A stretch of DNA of 64,000 nt from Rufibacter roseus (GCF_001647285.1 NZ_LRML01000011.1:62001-126000); one strand, 5' to 3'. Shown: positions 16,773 to 26,075, counted from the stretch's first letter. The notes: generated by a model not told the origin, from the letters alone. Made by a program: numbers and translations.

Positions 16773-18179
16773 CTACTTCAGCTCCCTGATTTTTATGCTT
16801 CTGAACGAGACGTTGTTTCCGTGGTCCTGCAGCAGCAGGTGCCCTTTTTCTGCTTCCCCAAAGTTTTCCCAGTTCTTGTATTTGCTGATGGCCACCAGAT
16901 CTCGGAATGCCTGAGACCCTCTTTTATATTCCAGCACTTTAATGCCGTTCAGCCAATGTTCTACTGTGTTGTCTGGTTTTACTCTCAGGAGGGCGTGGTT
17001 CCATTGTCCCACTGGTTTTATAAAGCGTGGGTTCTTCTCTGAAGTCATAAGATCATACAAAGACGCCAAGGTACGGTTTCCGTCTCTGCCCATCTTGGCG
17101 TCGGGATGTTTGGCGTCATCTAACAGTTGGTACTCCAGGCCAATGGCGGAACCCCTGCCTACCTTCTCCTTTTCGGTGACGAAGTATTTAATGCCGCTGT
17201 TGGCTCCTTCGGTCAGTTTGAAATCAAGCTGTAGTTCAAAGGCGCTAAACTCTTTTTCAGTGACAATGTCTCCCCCGTTCACTGATTCCCCTCCGCCCGA
17301 CTCCAGCACTTGCAGCTCGCCGTCTTTTACTTGCCAGCCACCTTTGGGGAATTCATTTTGGTGGGCACCTCGCCAGCCATTGGTGGTTTTCCCGTCCCAG
17401 AGCAGGCTCCACCCTTGGGCTTTCTCCTGCTCCGTAAGCGTGTTGGGCACCAGATTTACCACAAAAGCGTTATGGCCTGGCCTAGGTGCTAGATCAGTTG
17501 TTTTAATGCGGATGTTCCGCCACCTTATTTCCTTACCGGCATCTTCTGATTTCCCGATGGAGTGTACCTGCAAGGCAATTATGCCCTGCGGTGTCATGGC
17601 GTCTACTACAGATGCTACTGGTACACCATTTACCCAGGTATTAATTTTATCACCTATGGCTTCAATGCGGGCTTTGTTCCATTCTCCTTTTCTGAAAGCA
17701 GATTGAGCATTCGGGTTCAGGGAAAGCGGGTACAGCCAATCTCTTCTTGCTTCGTCATAAATTCCGCCGGTCCATTTTCGGTCAGAGGGGTCTAGCTCAA
17801 ACTGATACCCATGCACGCGGCCGTTCATAATGGCAGGGTCTGAAATACTTCTGAACTGCACGCCACTGTTAAGATCATTGTTCAGCAGCACCTCAAACTC
17901 CAGAATGAAGTCGCCATAGATTTTATCAGCGGCAAGAAAGCTGTTAGGCGAGTTCATCACCGTAGTACCCACTATGGCCCCGTCTTCTACCCGGTAAGTT
18001 GCATTTCCGTTTACCTGCTTCCAGCCTGTTAAATCTTTCCCGTTGAAGAGCATTGTCCAGCCTTTTTCGGATGGGGCATTCTCACTATTCACAAGCTCCT
18101 GCTTTTGCGCCACTTGCCCCGAAGGCGTACAGGCAAAAGAAAACAGGCCAAGCACCAACGGGAAATATATTTTCTTCAT
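16773..18179 (-). CDS. Lipoprotein with two DUF1080 (3-keto-disaccharide hydrolase) domains
   Basis: The 468-residue predicted lipoprotein (lipobox FSFAC, Cys17) carries two copies of the concanavalin-like DUF1080/3-keto-disaccharide hydrolase domain. Domain 1 covers about residues 38-228 (WTMLFNGKDLTGWKQV ... IRWRNIRIK) and domain 2 about 252-466 (WSLLWDGKTTNGWRGA ... VSFRSIKIREL). Members of this family hydrolyse or cleave 3-keto sugars made by partner oxidoreductases. The double-domain arrangement suggests one catalytic and one binding copy, or two activities; I cannot tell which. It is the first gene of the three-gene operon. Confidence 0.88.
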   Translation of the reverse strand: MKKIYFPLVLGLFSFACTPSGQVAQKQELVNSENAPSEKGWTMLFNGKDLTGWKQVNGNATYRVEDGAIVGTTVMNSPNSFLAADKIYGDFILEFEVLLNNDLNSGVQFRSISDPAIMNGRVHGYQFELDPSDRKWTGGIYDEARRDWLYPLSLNPNAQSAFRKGEWNKARIEAIGDKINTWVNGVPVASVVDAMTPQGIIALQVHSIGKSEDAGKEIRWRNIRIKTTDLAPRPGHNAFVVNLVPNTLTEQEKAQGWSLLWDGKTTNGWRGAHQNEFPKGGWQVKDGELQVLESGGGESVNGGDIVTEKEFSAFELQLDFKLTEGANSGIKYFVTEKEKVGRGSAIGLEYQLLDDAKHPDAKMGRDGNRTLASLYDLMTSEKNPRFIKPVGQWNHALLRVKPDNTVEHWLNGIKVLEYKRGSQAFRDLVAISKYKNWENFGEAEKGHLLLQDHGNNVSFRSIKIRELK

Positions 18180-18506
18180 CTTTTAACTATTTAGAAAGAA
18201 CATAAGCTATTGGATTTGCTGCCGTTCAAGCTTTTGCCTTCCGTTAGCCCACTTCATCTTTAAATATAAAAATTACTTTAGATAAATCGATTTGTTAACA
18301 GCATGCTTTTTAGTTAGCACTCAATATTAAAACAGCATGGCCATGATTAGCTCCTGACTTTCATTCTGGCGGATCTTGTAGTTTACCGGAGGCTGTTTTA
18401 CCCCTTCTTTTTAAAAAAACAGGCTTAAAACAAAGACAAAAGCCCCCAGAACGCAGGGCAAATCCTGAAAACTTTGTACCTTATTGCGCAAAACCTTACC
18501 TGTATC
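18180..18506. other. Divergent intergenic region
   Basis: About 330 bp between the DUF1080 operon and the beta-lactamase-like gene. It should contain both promoters. A weak TATATTTA-like box reads on the minus strand at 18261-18268. The right part holds P40 copy 8. Confidence 0.4.
18393..18435. repeat. P40 palindromic repeat, copy 8
   Basis: Left arm CTGTTTTACCCCTTCTTTTT, right arm AAAACAGGCTTAAAACAAAG. Unlike most copies it lies between divergent genes, upstream of both. Confidence 0.65.
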
Positions 18507-19448
18507 ATGCGTCTCCTCCGTCATCTACTGCCTGCAGTCCTGCTTGTGCTCATTTGCGTTGCCGCCATCGCTCAGAAACCCATTAAAGAAAAAACCGATA
18601 CTAAGCTTCAGCAAAAGCTGGAGGCATTAGTAAAGGAGTTTGACGGTGAAGTGGGTATTTATGTGCGGCATTTGAAAACGGGCAAAGCAGTAGCCATTAA
18701 CGCCGACACGCTCTTCCCCACCGCCAGCATGATTAAGGTTCCGATTATGGTGGCCATGTTTGATAAAATTGAACGCGGGGAAATCAACCCCAATGCTCAG
18801 CTCCGTTACCGCGACTCGCTCTACTATGCCGGCGAAGATATTGTGGGCAACTTCAAGGACAGTGCGGTAGTGGCTTTAGGCAAGGTTCAGATGCTGAGCA
18901 TTACCACCTCTGACAATACCGGTAGTTTGTGGCTACAACAGTTGGCGGGCGGCGGCACAGCCATAAACGCGTGGCTGGAGAAAAATGGCTTTGAAAAGAC
19001 TCGCATGAACTCACGTACGCCCGGCCGAAGAAAAAACTGGGAGCAATACGGTTGGGGACAAACTACTCCCCGCGAAATGGCTAACCTAGTGACCATGATC
19101 AGAGAAGGCAAAGCCGTGAGCCCAGCCGCCAGCGAACGCATGTACCGCAACTTGGGCAGAATTTACTACGACTCCTACGCCCTTTCGAAAATTCCGCCCT
19201 ACGTGCATACCGCCTCTAAGTCAGGTGCGGTCAATCAATCAAAGTCTGAGGTTGTATTAGTGAATGCCCCTAACGGAGATTATGTGTTTTGCATCATCAC
19301 TAAAAACCAGAAGGACGAGCGTTGGGCTCCAGACAATGCTGGGGCTGTGCTAATTCAGAAAGTATCAGAAACGCTATGGAAGCATTTTGAACCAAAGTCA
19401 AATTGGGAGCCAGCACCCGGCATAGAGAAGTACTCGAATTTATATTAA
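18507..19448 (+). CDS. Class A beta-lactamase-like serine hydrolase
   Basis: The 313-residue exported protein has a signal peptide (LLPAVLLVLICVAAIAQ) and the class A penicillin-binding fold motifs: SxxK as SMIK (Ser74, Lys77), SDN (135-137) and KSG (238-240). The omega-loop region (TRMNSRTPGRRKNWEQ) shows no clear ExxLN motif, so the deacylating Glu166 of true beta-lactamases is not evident. It may be a weak or non-beta-lactam hydrolase, or a DD-peptidase-like enzyme. The start is ATG 18507; the frame is open to TTG 18474. The helicase gene begins 5 bp downstream and is probably co-transcribed. Confidence 0.85.
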   Translation: MRLLRHLLPAVLLVLICVAAIAQKPIKEKTDTKLQQKLEALVKEFDGEVGIYVRHLKTGKAVAINADTLFPTASMIKVPIMVAMFDKIERGEINPNAQLRYRDSLYYAGEDIVGNFKDSAVVALGKVQMLSITTSDNTGSLWLQQLAGGGTAINAWLEKNGFEKTRMNSRTPGRRKNWEQYGWGQTTPREMANLVTMIREGKAVSPAASERMYRNLGRIYYDSYALSKIPPYVHTASKSGAVNQSKSEVVLVNAPNGDYVFCIITKNQKDERWAPDNAGAVLIQKVSETLWKHFEPKSNWEPAPGIEKYSNLY

Positions 19449-19453
19449 TAAAG

Positions 19454-22219
19454 ATGCTGGGGCTTGAGGAGACAGAAAAAATAAAATTGGTAGAATTCCC
19501 TGCCGGCATAAAATTTAAGTACCCATGGCGTAAATATCAGGCTCGGGTGCTCCATGAACTAGACCAACACCTGGAGAACGGTCACCTGCACGTGATTGCT
19601 CCACCCGGCTCAGGCAAAACCATTTTAGGGCTGGAGGTGATGCTGCGGCTCAACAAACCCACCCTAATTTTAGCCCCCACACTAGCCATCCGGAACCAGT
19701 GGGTTCAACGATTCTGTGATTTATTCTTGCAAGCTGGGCAGGCACCAGACTGGATCTCCAGAGACATTCGGCAGCCCTTATTCTTAACCGTCACCACTTA
19801 TCAGTCTTTACACGCCGTCTGCCAAATTTCTAAATCAGAAGCGGAGTTTAATCTTTCCGCCGAGGAGCAGGATGAAGAGGAAAAACTGACGGAAGTCTCA
19901 GTTAACACAAACGCTAATTTGCAGGAGATTGTACGGCTGTTGCAAGCTCAAGGTGTAAACACCATTGTGGTAGACGAGGCCCACCACCTGAAAAATGAAT
20001 GGTGGAAAACTCTTACGCAGGTAAAAAAGCAACTCAACCCTACAATTGTCGGGCTCACAGCCACGCCGCCCTATGATGTCACTCCCCTGGAATGGGCACG
20101 CTATTCCGAATTGAGTGGCCCGGTAGACGCAGAGATTTTTGTACCGGAGCTAGTGGCCGAAGGAGATTTATGCCCGCATCAGGACTTTGTCTTTTTCTCG
20201 GCGCCCACCATTGAGGAGAAAAAGAAAATTTTGGATTTCCGGAGCAAAGTGCAGAAACTGTTTGAAGAGCTGCAGCAAGACGAAACCCTGATTGAAGCCC
20301 TTACCCAGCATCCCATCATGCAGCAGCCTCTGGAGCAACTGGAGTGGATCTACACCAACCTGAAAACCTATTCCGCCACGCTTATCTTTCTGCACGCAGT
20401 TGGCCGCGAGATTTCCCCGACCCACCTGGAAGTAATCGGCGATGCCGAATATGCTGTTCCAGGTCTCAACTATGAGTGGATGGAAGAAGTGCTATGCTTT
20501 TACCTGTTCAAAGATCCGGCGGCCTTTCTGCAGTATGAAGAACACCAGGAGCACCTGCAAAACAAGCTGAAACGATATAGTGCTTTAGAAAACAGACAGC
20601 TGAGCTTGCGGCATAGCCGAAAGGTACATACCTCTTTAGGCTCTAGCCTGAGCAAATTGCAGAGCATTGAAAAAATTGTAGCCCATGAGCACGCTTTGCT
20701 GCAAGAAAACCTCCGGTTGGTCATCCTGACTGACTACATCCGGAAAGAACTTTTACACCCACAGGGGCATGTACAGCCGCTGAATAAAATGGGAGCCATG
20801 CCGGTGTTTGAGCAACTCAGACGCCACTCCCCTTCGCCCTACAAGATGGGCGTACTGACTGGTTCAGTTGTGATACTACCAACGGCAGCCTTGCCCCAAC
20901 TACAGAAATTATCACTCGCCGAAGGTGTAGAAACCCTTACCAGCTCTCCCCTTCTGTATGACCCTTCATTTACGGTTATTCAGCAGACGGCTCAGGTAAA
21001 GCATGTGTTGGTGCACCTGATTACGCAGTTGTTTCAGGCTGGGGAAATAGAAATTCTGATAGGCACTAAATCATTGCTCGGAGAAGGCTGGGATGCTCCG
21101 TGCATCAACTCTCTTATTCTGGCCAGTTTTGTTGGCTCTTTTGTTTCTTCAAACCAAATGCGCGGCCGGGCTATCAGGGCACAGGCAGGCAATGCCGCTA
21201 AAACCGGCAATATCTGGCATTTGGTTTGTCTGGACCCCACAGATACACGAGGCGGCGGTGACATTGATTTGCTCAAGCGCCGGTTTAAAGGTTTTGTAGG
21301 CATATCTTTCCATGAAGAGATAACGCTTGAGAACGGCACCGCCCGCCTTAACTTACCTGACCAATTTACGGGGCCCGACCATCTGAAAGCTATCAATGCC
21401 CACATGCTGTCTTGCGCCCAGCAACGGCACACCTTGCTTGAGCGGTGGAATCAAGCACTGGAGAAAGGAGCCACGCTGGTAGAGGAAATTAAAATCCCTT
21501 TCCAAAAAGAGCGCAACTACAAAGCCGACAAACGCCTGTACTTTGATAAAACCATTAAATATGCGGTAGGTGAACTGTTCTTCGGACTGGTCATGCTTAG
21601 CGAGTGGCTGTTAGGCTACTTTGCCCGTGCTGTCCGCAGCATCAGATCTTTGCAGGACCTTTATTACCTGTTTTTCGCTTTTTTAGGCTTGGGCATGGTT
21701 TTCTGCGGCAGGCAAATTTACCTTACCTTGCGGGTATACCTCAAGTACCGGGACATTGCCAAAGATTTTCAACCTATTGGGGAGGCGCTATTGGTTTCAC
21801 TTTCCAAAGCGGGGCTACTGCAAACGCCACTTTCTCAATTACAGGTGCTTTCATATGTAGACGAGTACGGAGCCGTTTATTGCCATTTACAAGGCGGCAC
21901 TACCTTTGAACGGTCTTACTTCATTAAAGCCCTTTCTGAAATGGTAGGCCCCATAGATAACCCACGCTACGTTATGCTGCGGCAGAACAAGTTCCTGAAA
22001 ATTTTACTGCAGAAAGACTATCATTCCGTGCCAGAGGCTATTGGTAGAAACAAAGCATTGGCTGAATTTCTAGCTCAGGAGTGGAGGCAAAAGGTAGGAG
22101 ACTGTGAACTCATCTTCACCCGCAACCTGGAAGGCCGAAAGCTTTTACTTAAAGCCCGCATGCACTCTTTGGCTTCTGAGTTTGAAGACAAAACAGAACA
22201 GCTGAACCAATGGAGGTAA
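19454..22219 (+). CDS. SF2 DEAH-box helicase with hydrophobic C-terminal segment
   Basis: The 921-residue protein has a ResIII/XPB-like helicase core: WRKYQARVL (Q-motif-like), Walker A APPGSGKT (49-56), DEAH (174-177), TAT (202-204), and later GTKSLLGEGWDAP and SNQMRGRAIR (motifs V and VI). After the core comes a strongly hydrophobic stretch (ELFFGLVMLSEWLLGYF and LYYLFFAFLGLGMVF, roughly residues 695-745) that looks like one or two membrane helices, then about 170 soluble residues. Membrane anchoring would be unusual for a helicase. ATG 19454 is chosen because upstream codons overlap the preceding gene. It is followed by a DnaQ-like exonuclease gene, separated by P40 copy 9. DNA repair or defence is possible; neither is shown. 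Confidence 0.8.
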   Translation: MLGLEETEKIKLVEFPAGIKFKYPWRKYQARVLHELDQHLENGHLHVIAPPGSGKTILGLEVMLRLNKPTLILAPTLAIRNQWVQRFCDLFLQAGQAPDWISRDIRQPLFLTVTTYQSLHAVCQISKSEAEFNLSAEEQDEEEKLTEVSVNTNANLQEIVRLLQAQGVNTIVVDEAHHLKNEWWKTLTQVKKQLNPTIVGLTATPPYDVTPLEWARYSELSGPVDAEIFVPELVAEGDLCPHQDFVFFSAPTIEEKKKILDFRSKVQKLFEELQQDETLIEALTQHPIMQQPLEQLEWIYTNLKTYSATLIFLHAVGREISPTHLEVIGDAEYAVPGLNYEWMEEVLCFYLFKDPAAFLQYEEHQEHLQNKLKRYSALENRQLSLRHSRKVHTSLGSSLSKLQSIEKIVAHEHALLQENLRLVILTDYIRKELLHPQGHVQPLNKMGAMPVFEQLRRHSPSPYKMGVLTGSVVILPTAALPQLQKLSLAEGVETLTSSPLLYDPSFTVIQQTAQVKHVLVHLITQLFQAGEIEILIGTKSLLGEGWDAPCINSLILASFVGSFVSSNQMRGRAIRAQAGNAAKTGNIWHLVCLDPTDTRGGGDIDLLKRRFKGFVGISFHEEITLENGTARLNLPDQFTGPDHLKAINAHMLSCAQQRHTLLERWNQALEKGATLVEEIKIPFQKERNYKADKRLYFDKTIKYAVGELFFGLVMLSEWLLGYFARAVRSIRSLQDLYYLFFAFLGLGMVFCGRQIYLTLRVYLKYRDIAKDFQPIGEALLVSLSKAGLLQTPLSQLQVLSYVDEYGAVYCHLQGGTTFERSYFIKALSEMVGPIDNPRYVMLRQNKFLKILLQKDYHSVPEAIGRNKALAEFLAQEWRQKVGDCELIFTRNLEGRKLLLKARMHSLASEFEDKTEQLNQWR

Positions 22220-22229
22220 GAGGTTAATG

Positions 22230-22269
22230 CTGTTTTAGGCTTCTTTTTCAGAAAACAGGCTAAAAACAG
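22230..22269. repeat. P40 palindromic repeat, copy 9
   Basis: A well-conserved 40-nt copy: CTGTTTTAGGCTTCTTTTTC and GAAAACAGGCTAAAAACAG. It begins 10 bp after the helicase stop codon. Confidence 0.9.
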
Positions 22270-22335
22270 TACTTCTATTCTCAGCTTAAACTCTACTCCT
22301 GCGTATAGGGCTTTTCAGGCAAACACTTCAACAAT

Positions 22336-23007
22336 ATGTCTTCTGGTTTTCTCCCGCTTTTCCCTAGCTTGGTTCAGGTGTTGGACAATTACACTGTGCT
22401 CGATTTTGAGACTACCGGTGTGAGTGGCAGCAAAGGACAAGTTATAGAGATTGGCGCGCTGAAAGGTGCAGGGGCAAAAGTTACGGCTCGGTTTCATGCG
22501 CTAATTAAATTACAAGGGGAACTGCCGCCTAAGATTACAGAAATCACGGGCATAACGGCAACAGACCTAGAAAACGGCATAGACGAGCGCTCTGCCTTCA
22601 CCATTTTACAGGAGTTTATTGGTGACAGTGTGGTAGTTGCCCATAATGCTCCCTTTGATTTAGGCTTTCTGTACAACACCTACCGTAGGTTAAAACTGAA
22701 GCCCACACAGCACCCCTTCCTAGATACCCTCTCGGTATGCCGCCTGCGTCAGCCATCGCCCCGCAGCCTGCAGGCCATGTGCCAAACCTATGGCATTAAA
22801 CACTCCCACTGGCACCGTGCCTTGCCTGACGCCACCGCTACCTTGTATTTACTGCATAAGCTGCACGAAGAAGCTTCTATTGACCCTTTTCTAAACAAAA
22901 TAGTGGTAAACCCTAAATATGGCTCGCCCAAGTTGCTCCCTCCTTTTGCCGAAATAATTTCTCCGCCTGATTCCCCTTACACCAGATCTTCTCTTTCTAG
23001 TTCATAA
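22336..23007 (+). CDS. DnaQ-like 3'-5' exonuclease (DEDDh)
   Basis: The 223-residue protein has all DEDDh exonuclease motifs: Exo I VLDFETTG (Asp, Glu), Exo II AHNAPFDLGFL (Asp) and Exo III HRALPDATAT (His, Asp). Relatives include the epsilon subunit of DNA polymerase III, RNase T and the PolC exonuclease. It carries a C-terminal tail rich in Pro and Ser (LLPPFAEIISPPDSP) without a recognised domain. It lies downstream of the SF2 helicase, suggesting a nucleic-acid processing pair. The ATG at 22336 is used; a later start near VLDNYTVLDFE has no ATG. Confidence 0.88.
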   Translation: MSSGFLPLFPSLVQVLDNYTVLDFETTGVSGSKGQVIEIGALKGAGAKVTARFHALIKLQGELPPKITEITGITATDLENGIDERSAFTILQEFIGDSVVVAHNAPFDLGFLYNTYRRLKLKPTQHPFLDTLSVCRLRQPSPRSLQAMCQTYGIKHSHWHRALPDATATLYLLHKLHEEASIDPFLNKIVVNPKYGSPKLLPPFAEIISPPDSPYTRSSLSSS

Positions 23008-23247
23008 AACATAACCCACCCCGGAAGTGGAATAAGATCAACCGGAATAATATTTTTTAAATATTACCAGAACACCAGTAGCTTCTTTCTAAGGTTCAAC
23101 TTTCGTATAAATCGGTGTTTAAAATCAGTATTAAATCAATAATCCTAATTCCCTTAGCCTCGTTTGATAAACCAACGGAGTAATCACACCATCAACACTT
23201 TATGATTATTCCGTCAAACTGTTTATGAAACCAAAAGAAGGAATGTG

Positions 23248-24573
23248 ATGAAGAAGATACAGTTGATTTGGTTTGTCTTACTGAGCCTTAGCTTTTTGGC
23301 CTGCTCCCCCACAGATGACGCCCTGGATGAAGTGAATCAGGACGCTGGTTTCTTAACCAAAGGAATTCACCCCCTGCAGAATACATCTGACTTAGATGTG
23401 CTTATCAATGACATTGGCAACAGCCAGTATGTGCTGCTGGGAGAAGCCTCGCACGGCACCGCTGAATACTATGAATGGCGGGCAGAAATCTCAAAGCGCC
23501 TGATACAAGAAAAAGGCTTTAACCTAATTGCCGTGGAGGGCGACTGGCCAGCCACGTACACTTTAAACCAATACATACAGGGGCAGCAAGGAAGCAGCGC
23601 CAACCAAGTGCTACAAGCCTACCAACGCTGGCCTACCTGGATGTGGGCGAACCAGGAAGTAGCCTCACTGGCGGAATGGCTGCGCCAGTATAACGCCAAC
23701 CAAGGGCAAAACAACAAAGTAGGTTTTTACGGTATGGATGTGTACAGCCTCTGGGAGTCTTTAGACGCCTTGAGAGCATACCTAGAGCAAGCCAACCCGG
23801 AAGCTGCCCAGTTGGCTCGCAACGCCCAAGCTTGCCTGGCGCCTTACAACCGTGACGAACAACTGTATGCACAGGCAACAGCTCAAGGCAGATCTTGTGC
23901 AGATCAATTGCAACAACTTTATGCTGCTGTTCAGGCACATCGGCAAAGCCGACCACCCGGAGATGAAGCAGCTTTTAATGCTGAACAGAATGCTCTGGCC
24001 GCGGTAAACGCAGAACGGTATTATTACCAAATGGTAAGGAGCGGATCAGCCTCCTGGAACCTCCGCGACCGGCACATGCAGGAAACCGTTAACCGTCTGG
24101 TCAGCCACCGTGGCGACAACGCCAAAATTATTATCTGGGCCCATAACACCCACGTTGGTGACGCCCGCTATACTGATATGGTCCAAACCGGTGAAGTAAA
24201 CATTGGCCAACTCCTTAGAGAACAGCATGCCAACGCAGGGGTTTACCTAGTAGGCTTCGGCTCTTATGAAGGACAGGTAATTGCCTCAAGCCGCTGGGGT
24301 GGCAGCACCCAGGTAATGCCCGTACCTGCCGCCACGGCCAACAGCTGGGAAGCGCTTCTGCACCAACACAGCCCTACAAATAAACTGTTGCTGATGGAAG
24401 AACTGCAAGACATTCCTGAAGCTATGAAAACCCGAGGCCACCGCGCCATTGGGGTTACGTACAACCCTTCCTCTGAACGAGGCAATTATGTTCCTACTGT
24501 TTTACCGATGCGGTATGACGCCTTTCTGTTCATAGATAGAACTACCGCTTTGCATCCGTTGCAGGGCATGTAA
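23248..24573 (+). CDS. Erythromycin esterase family lipoprotein
   Basis: The protein (441 residues) is a predicted lipoprotein (lipobox SFLAC, Cys19). The Ere-family catalytic segment GEASHGTAEYYEWR (Glu66, His69, Glu73) is followed by VEGDWPATYTLN and IIWAHNTHVGDARY, all typical. True EreA/EreB enzymes open the macrolide lactone. Many chromosomal homologues, especially exported ones, have unknown substrates, so macrolide resistance should not be assumed. A GTG at 23245 and ATG 23248 are both possible; the ATG gives the better signal peptide. A strong terminator follows. Confidence 0.88.
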   Translation: MKKIQLIWFVLLSLSFLACSPTDDALDEVNQDAGFLTKGIHPLQNTSDLDVLINDIGNSQYVLLGEASHGTAEYYEWRAEISKRLIQEKGFNLIAVEGDWPATYTLNQYIQGQQGSSANQVLQAYQRWPTWMWANQEVASLAEWLRQYNANQGQNNKVGFYGMDVYSLWESLDALRAYLEQANPEAAQLARNAQACLAPYNRDEQLYAQATAQGRSCADQLQQLYAAVQAHRQSRPPGDEAAFNAEQNALAAVNAERYYYQMVRSGSASWNLRDRHMQETVNRLVSHRGDNAKIIIWAHNTHVGDARYTDMVQTGEVNIGQLLREQHANAGVYLVGFGSYEGQVIASSRWGGSTQVMPVPAATANSWEALLHQHSPTNKLLLMEELQDIPEAMKTRGHRAIGVTYNPSSERGNYVPTVLPMRYDAFLFIDRTTALHPLQGM

Positions 24574-24594
24574 TTGTAAAACCAGAACTCTCAT

Positions 24595-24637
24595 AAAAAC
24601 AGCAAGGGGGCTAGTATCTAGCCCCCTTGCTGTTTTT
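24595..24637. terminator. Bidirectional terminator
   Basis: A perfect 20-bp stem (24595-24614 with 24618-24637) with core GCAAGGGGGCTAG and outer AAAAACA/TGTTTTT. It separates the convergent esterase and NYN genes. The outer part AAAAACAG/CTGTTTTT matches the end of P40. Confidence 0.93.
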
Positions 24638-24695
24638 ATAAATATTAGAGCAAAGGAGCCTTGTCATCATCCTTCGCTGCAGTGCTGATTTTATT

Positions 24696-25589
24696 TTAGT
24701 CTAGAACCTTAACGCTCTTGGCCACATCATTGCCTTCATCGTCTTTCTCTACCTCAAACTCTACTCTATCCCCTACACGTAACTCATTGAAATCTGCATC
24801 AATGACATTAGAGAAGTGGAAGAACAGGTTGTTTGGCGGGAATTTGATAAAGCCGTAGCCGTTTTTAAGGCTCATGATCTCACCTTCTCCCACGTCTGGC
24901 AATGGCACATCGCTTGTTGTAGTAGTCCGTTTCTGGTCAGGCTGCACAAATAATCGGTTGATGGCTGAATCATTACGGGCAATGCGCTGGTCAATCATAC
25001 TGTGCATGGCCAACGGATAGGTTACCTCACCCAACAAATCTTGCGACGGCCGCGTTGTCATCCGCTGCCCGTTGTCGGTGGTATATTCAAATTCCCAGGT
25101 TAAGGCCATGACACGGGTACCCAAAGCATTTAATTTGCGCACCAACGGCACATAATCTCCGTCTGAAGAGATAAGCACCAGCACATCAAACTTTTTGTAA
25201 AAAGCCTGCTCAAACGCTTCAAGCGCCAACCAAACGTCAATACCGCGTTCCTGCTTATACCCTTCTGGTGTAGTCCGCACCGGTAGGTAATGAGTTGTTA
25301 CGCCTTCTGACATCAAAATGTCGTCGAATACCCGATCCCAGTACAGGGTGTCGCCGCGCTGGCTGGCATCATATGCGTTTAACCGGCCTCTGAAGTAGTG
25401 GGCATCCACTATTTTGCACAGGCGCGGGTCCATGTTCTCTTCTTCGGCCACTTGGTCACGAATAAATTCGTGCAACCCCGAGATACTAATCCGGCGTTTG
25501 CGTTGGTGCCCGTATGCATAGTAATTACTTACCTGCAGGAAGTAATTACCGTCATAGAAGACGCCAATTCTAACTAGTTTTTCTTGCAT
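24696..25589 (-). CDS. NYN-domain (PIN-like) protein with C-terminal cold-shock-like domain
   Basis: The 297-residue protein begins with an NYN/LabA-like nuclease domain (about 5-200). It contains acidic residues at the expected places: GVFYDGNYF, ERGIDVWLALEA and LISSDGDYVPL. The final 70 residues form an OB-fold cold-shock-like domain (GYGFIKFPPNNLFFHFSNV, the RNP-type aromatic motif). The combination suggests an RNA-binding metal-dependent RNase; the target is unknown. Start ATG 25589 (MQEKLVRIG) is chosen over the longer frame to 25643. Confidence 0.85.
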   Translation of the reverse strand: MQEKLVRIGVFYDGNYFLQVSNYYAYGHQRKRRISISGLHEFIRDQVAEEENMDPRLCKIVDAHYFRGRLNAYDASQRGDTLYWDRVFDDILMSEGVTTHYLPVRTTPEGYKQERGIDVWLALEAFEQAFYKKFDVLVLISSDGDYVPLVRKLNALGTRVMALTWEFEYTTDNGQRMTTRPSQDLLGEVTYPLAMHSMIDQRIARNDSAINRLFVQPDQKRTTTTSDVPLPDVGEGEIMSLKNGYGFIKFPPNNLFFHFSNVIDADFNELRVGDRVEFEVEKDDEGNDVAKSVKVLD

Positions 25590-26075
25590 TTGTCTATGGT
25601 TGTTTGTCTGTCTCTTTATAACAAAGTGGGCAGCCAATAGCAAGAAGCGGAAAGAGAAGGAGGTATTTCTAGAGACGGAGCAATTGAATTTTAAAAAAAT
25701 TAATTCTGGTATTTCTTAGTCTACTAATTCCTAATCTAAGTACTTCTTCCTGAACAATTGATTGCCCACGTACTTTATAAATTCAATCTATAATATCCGC
25801 TCTCAGCCGTAATTGTTTTATGTATTTCTGCTTCGTTTAATATGAAAACGATAGGCTCGGGGAAAGCCCCTTCTAAGAAAAGCAGTTCAATTTTGGTAAG
25901 CGCGGCGTAAAAATAGAGAATAAGATAGCTTACTACAAGTCTCTCTTAACAATTATATAACGTATTTTGAGCAGCAGTATTTCTACATAATCATCTGTTT
26001 TAGACCTATTTTTAGAAAGGAGAGCTAAAACGAATTACTTTATAATATTCTTGGGCAAAACGCGCATTAATAGAT
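25590..26075. other. Gene-free stretch with a weak heptamer-like segment and a diverged P40
   Basis: About 490 AT-rich bases without a convincing frame. A short stretch at 25716-25743 (TTAGTCT, ACTAATT, CCTAATC, TAAGTAC) hints at a 7-nt period, and P40 copy 10 lies at its right end. Confidence 0.4.
25995..26032. repeat. P40 palindromic repeat, copy 10 (diverged)
   Basis: Left arm CTGTTTTAGACCTATTTTT, right arm GAGAGCTAAAACG. It lies 43 bp 3' of the stop of the small secreted protein gene at 26076 (minus strand). Confidence 0.6.

Noticed and set aside
23248-24573. Macrolide resistance gene
   Set aside because: The Ere-family motif is clear, but the protein is an exported lipoprotein in a housekeeping context with no sign of recent transfer; resistance cannot be claimed.
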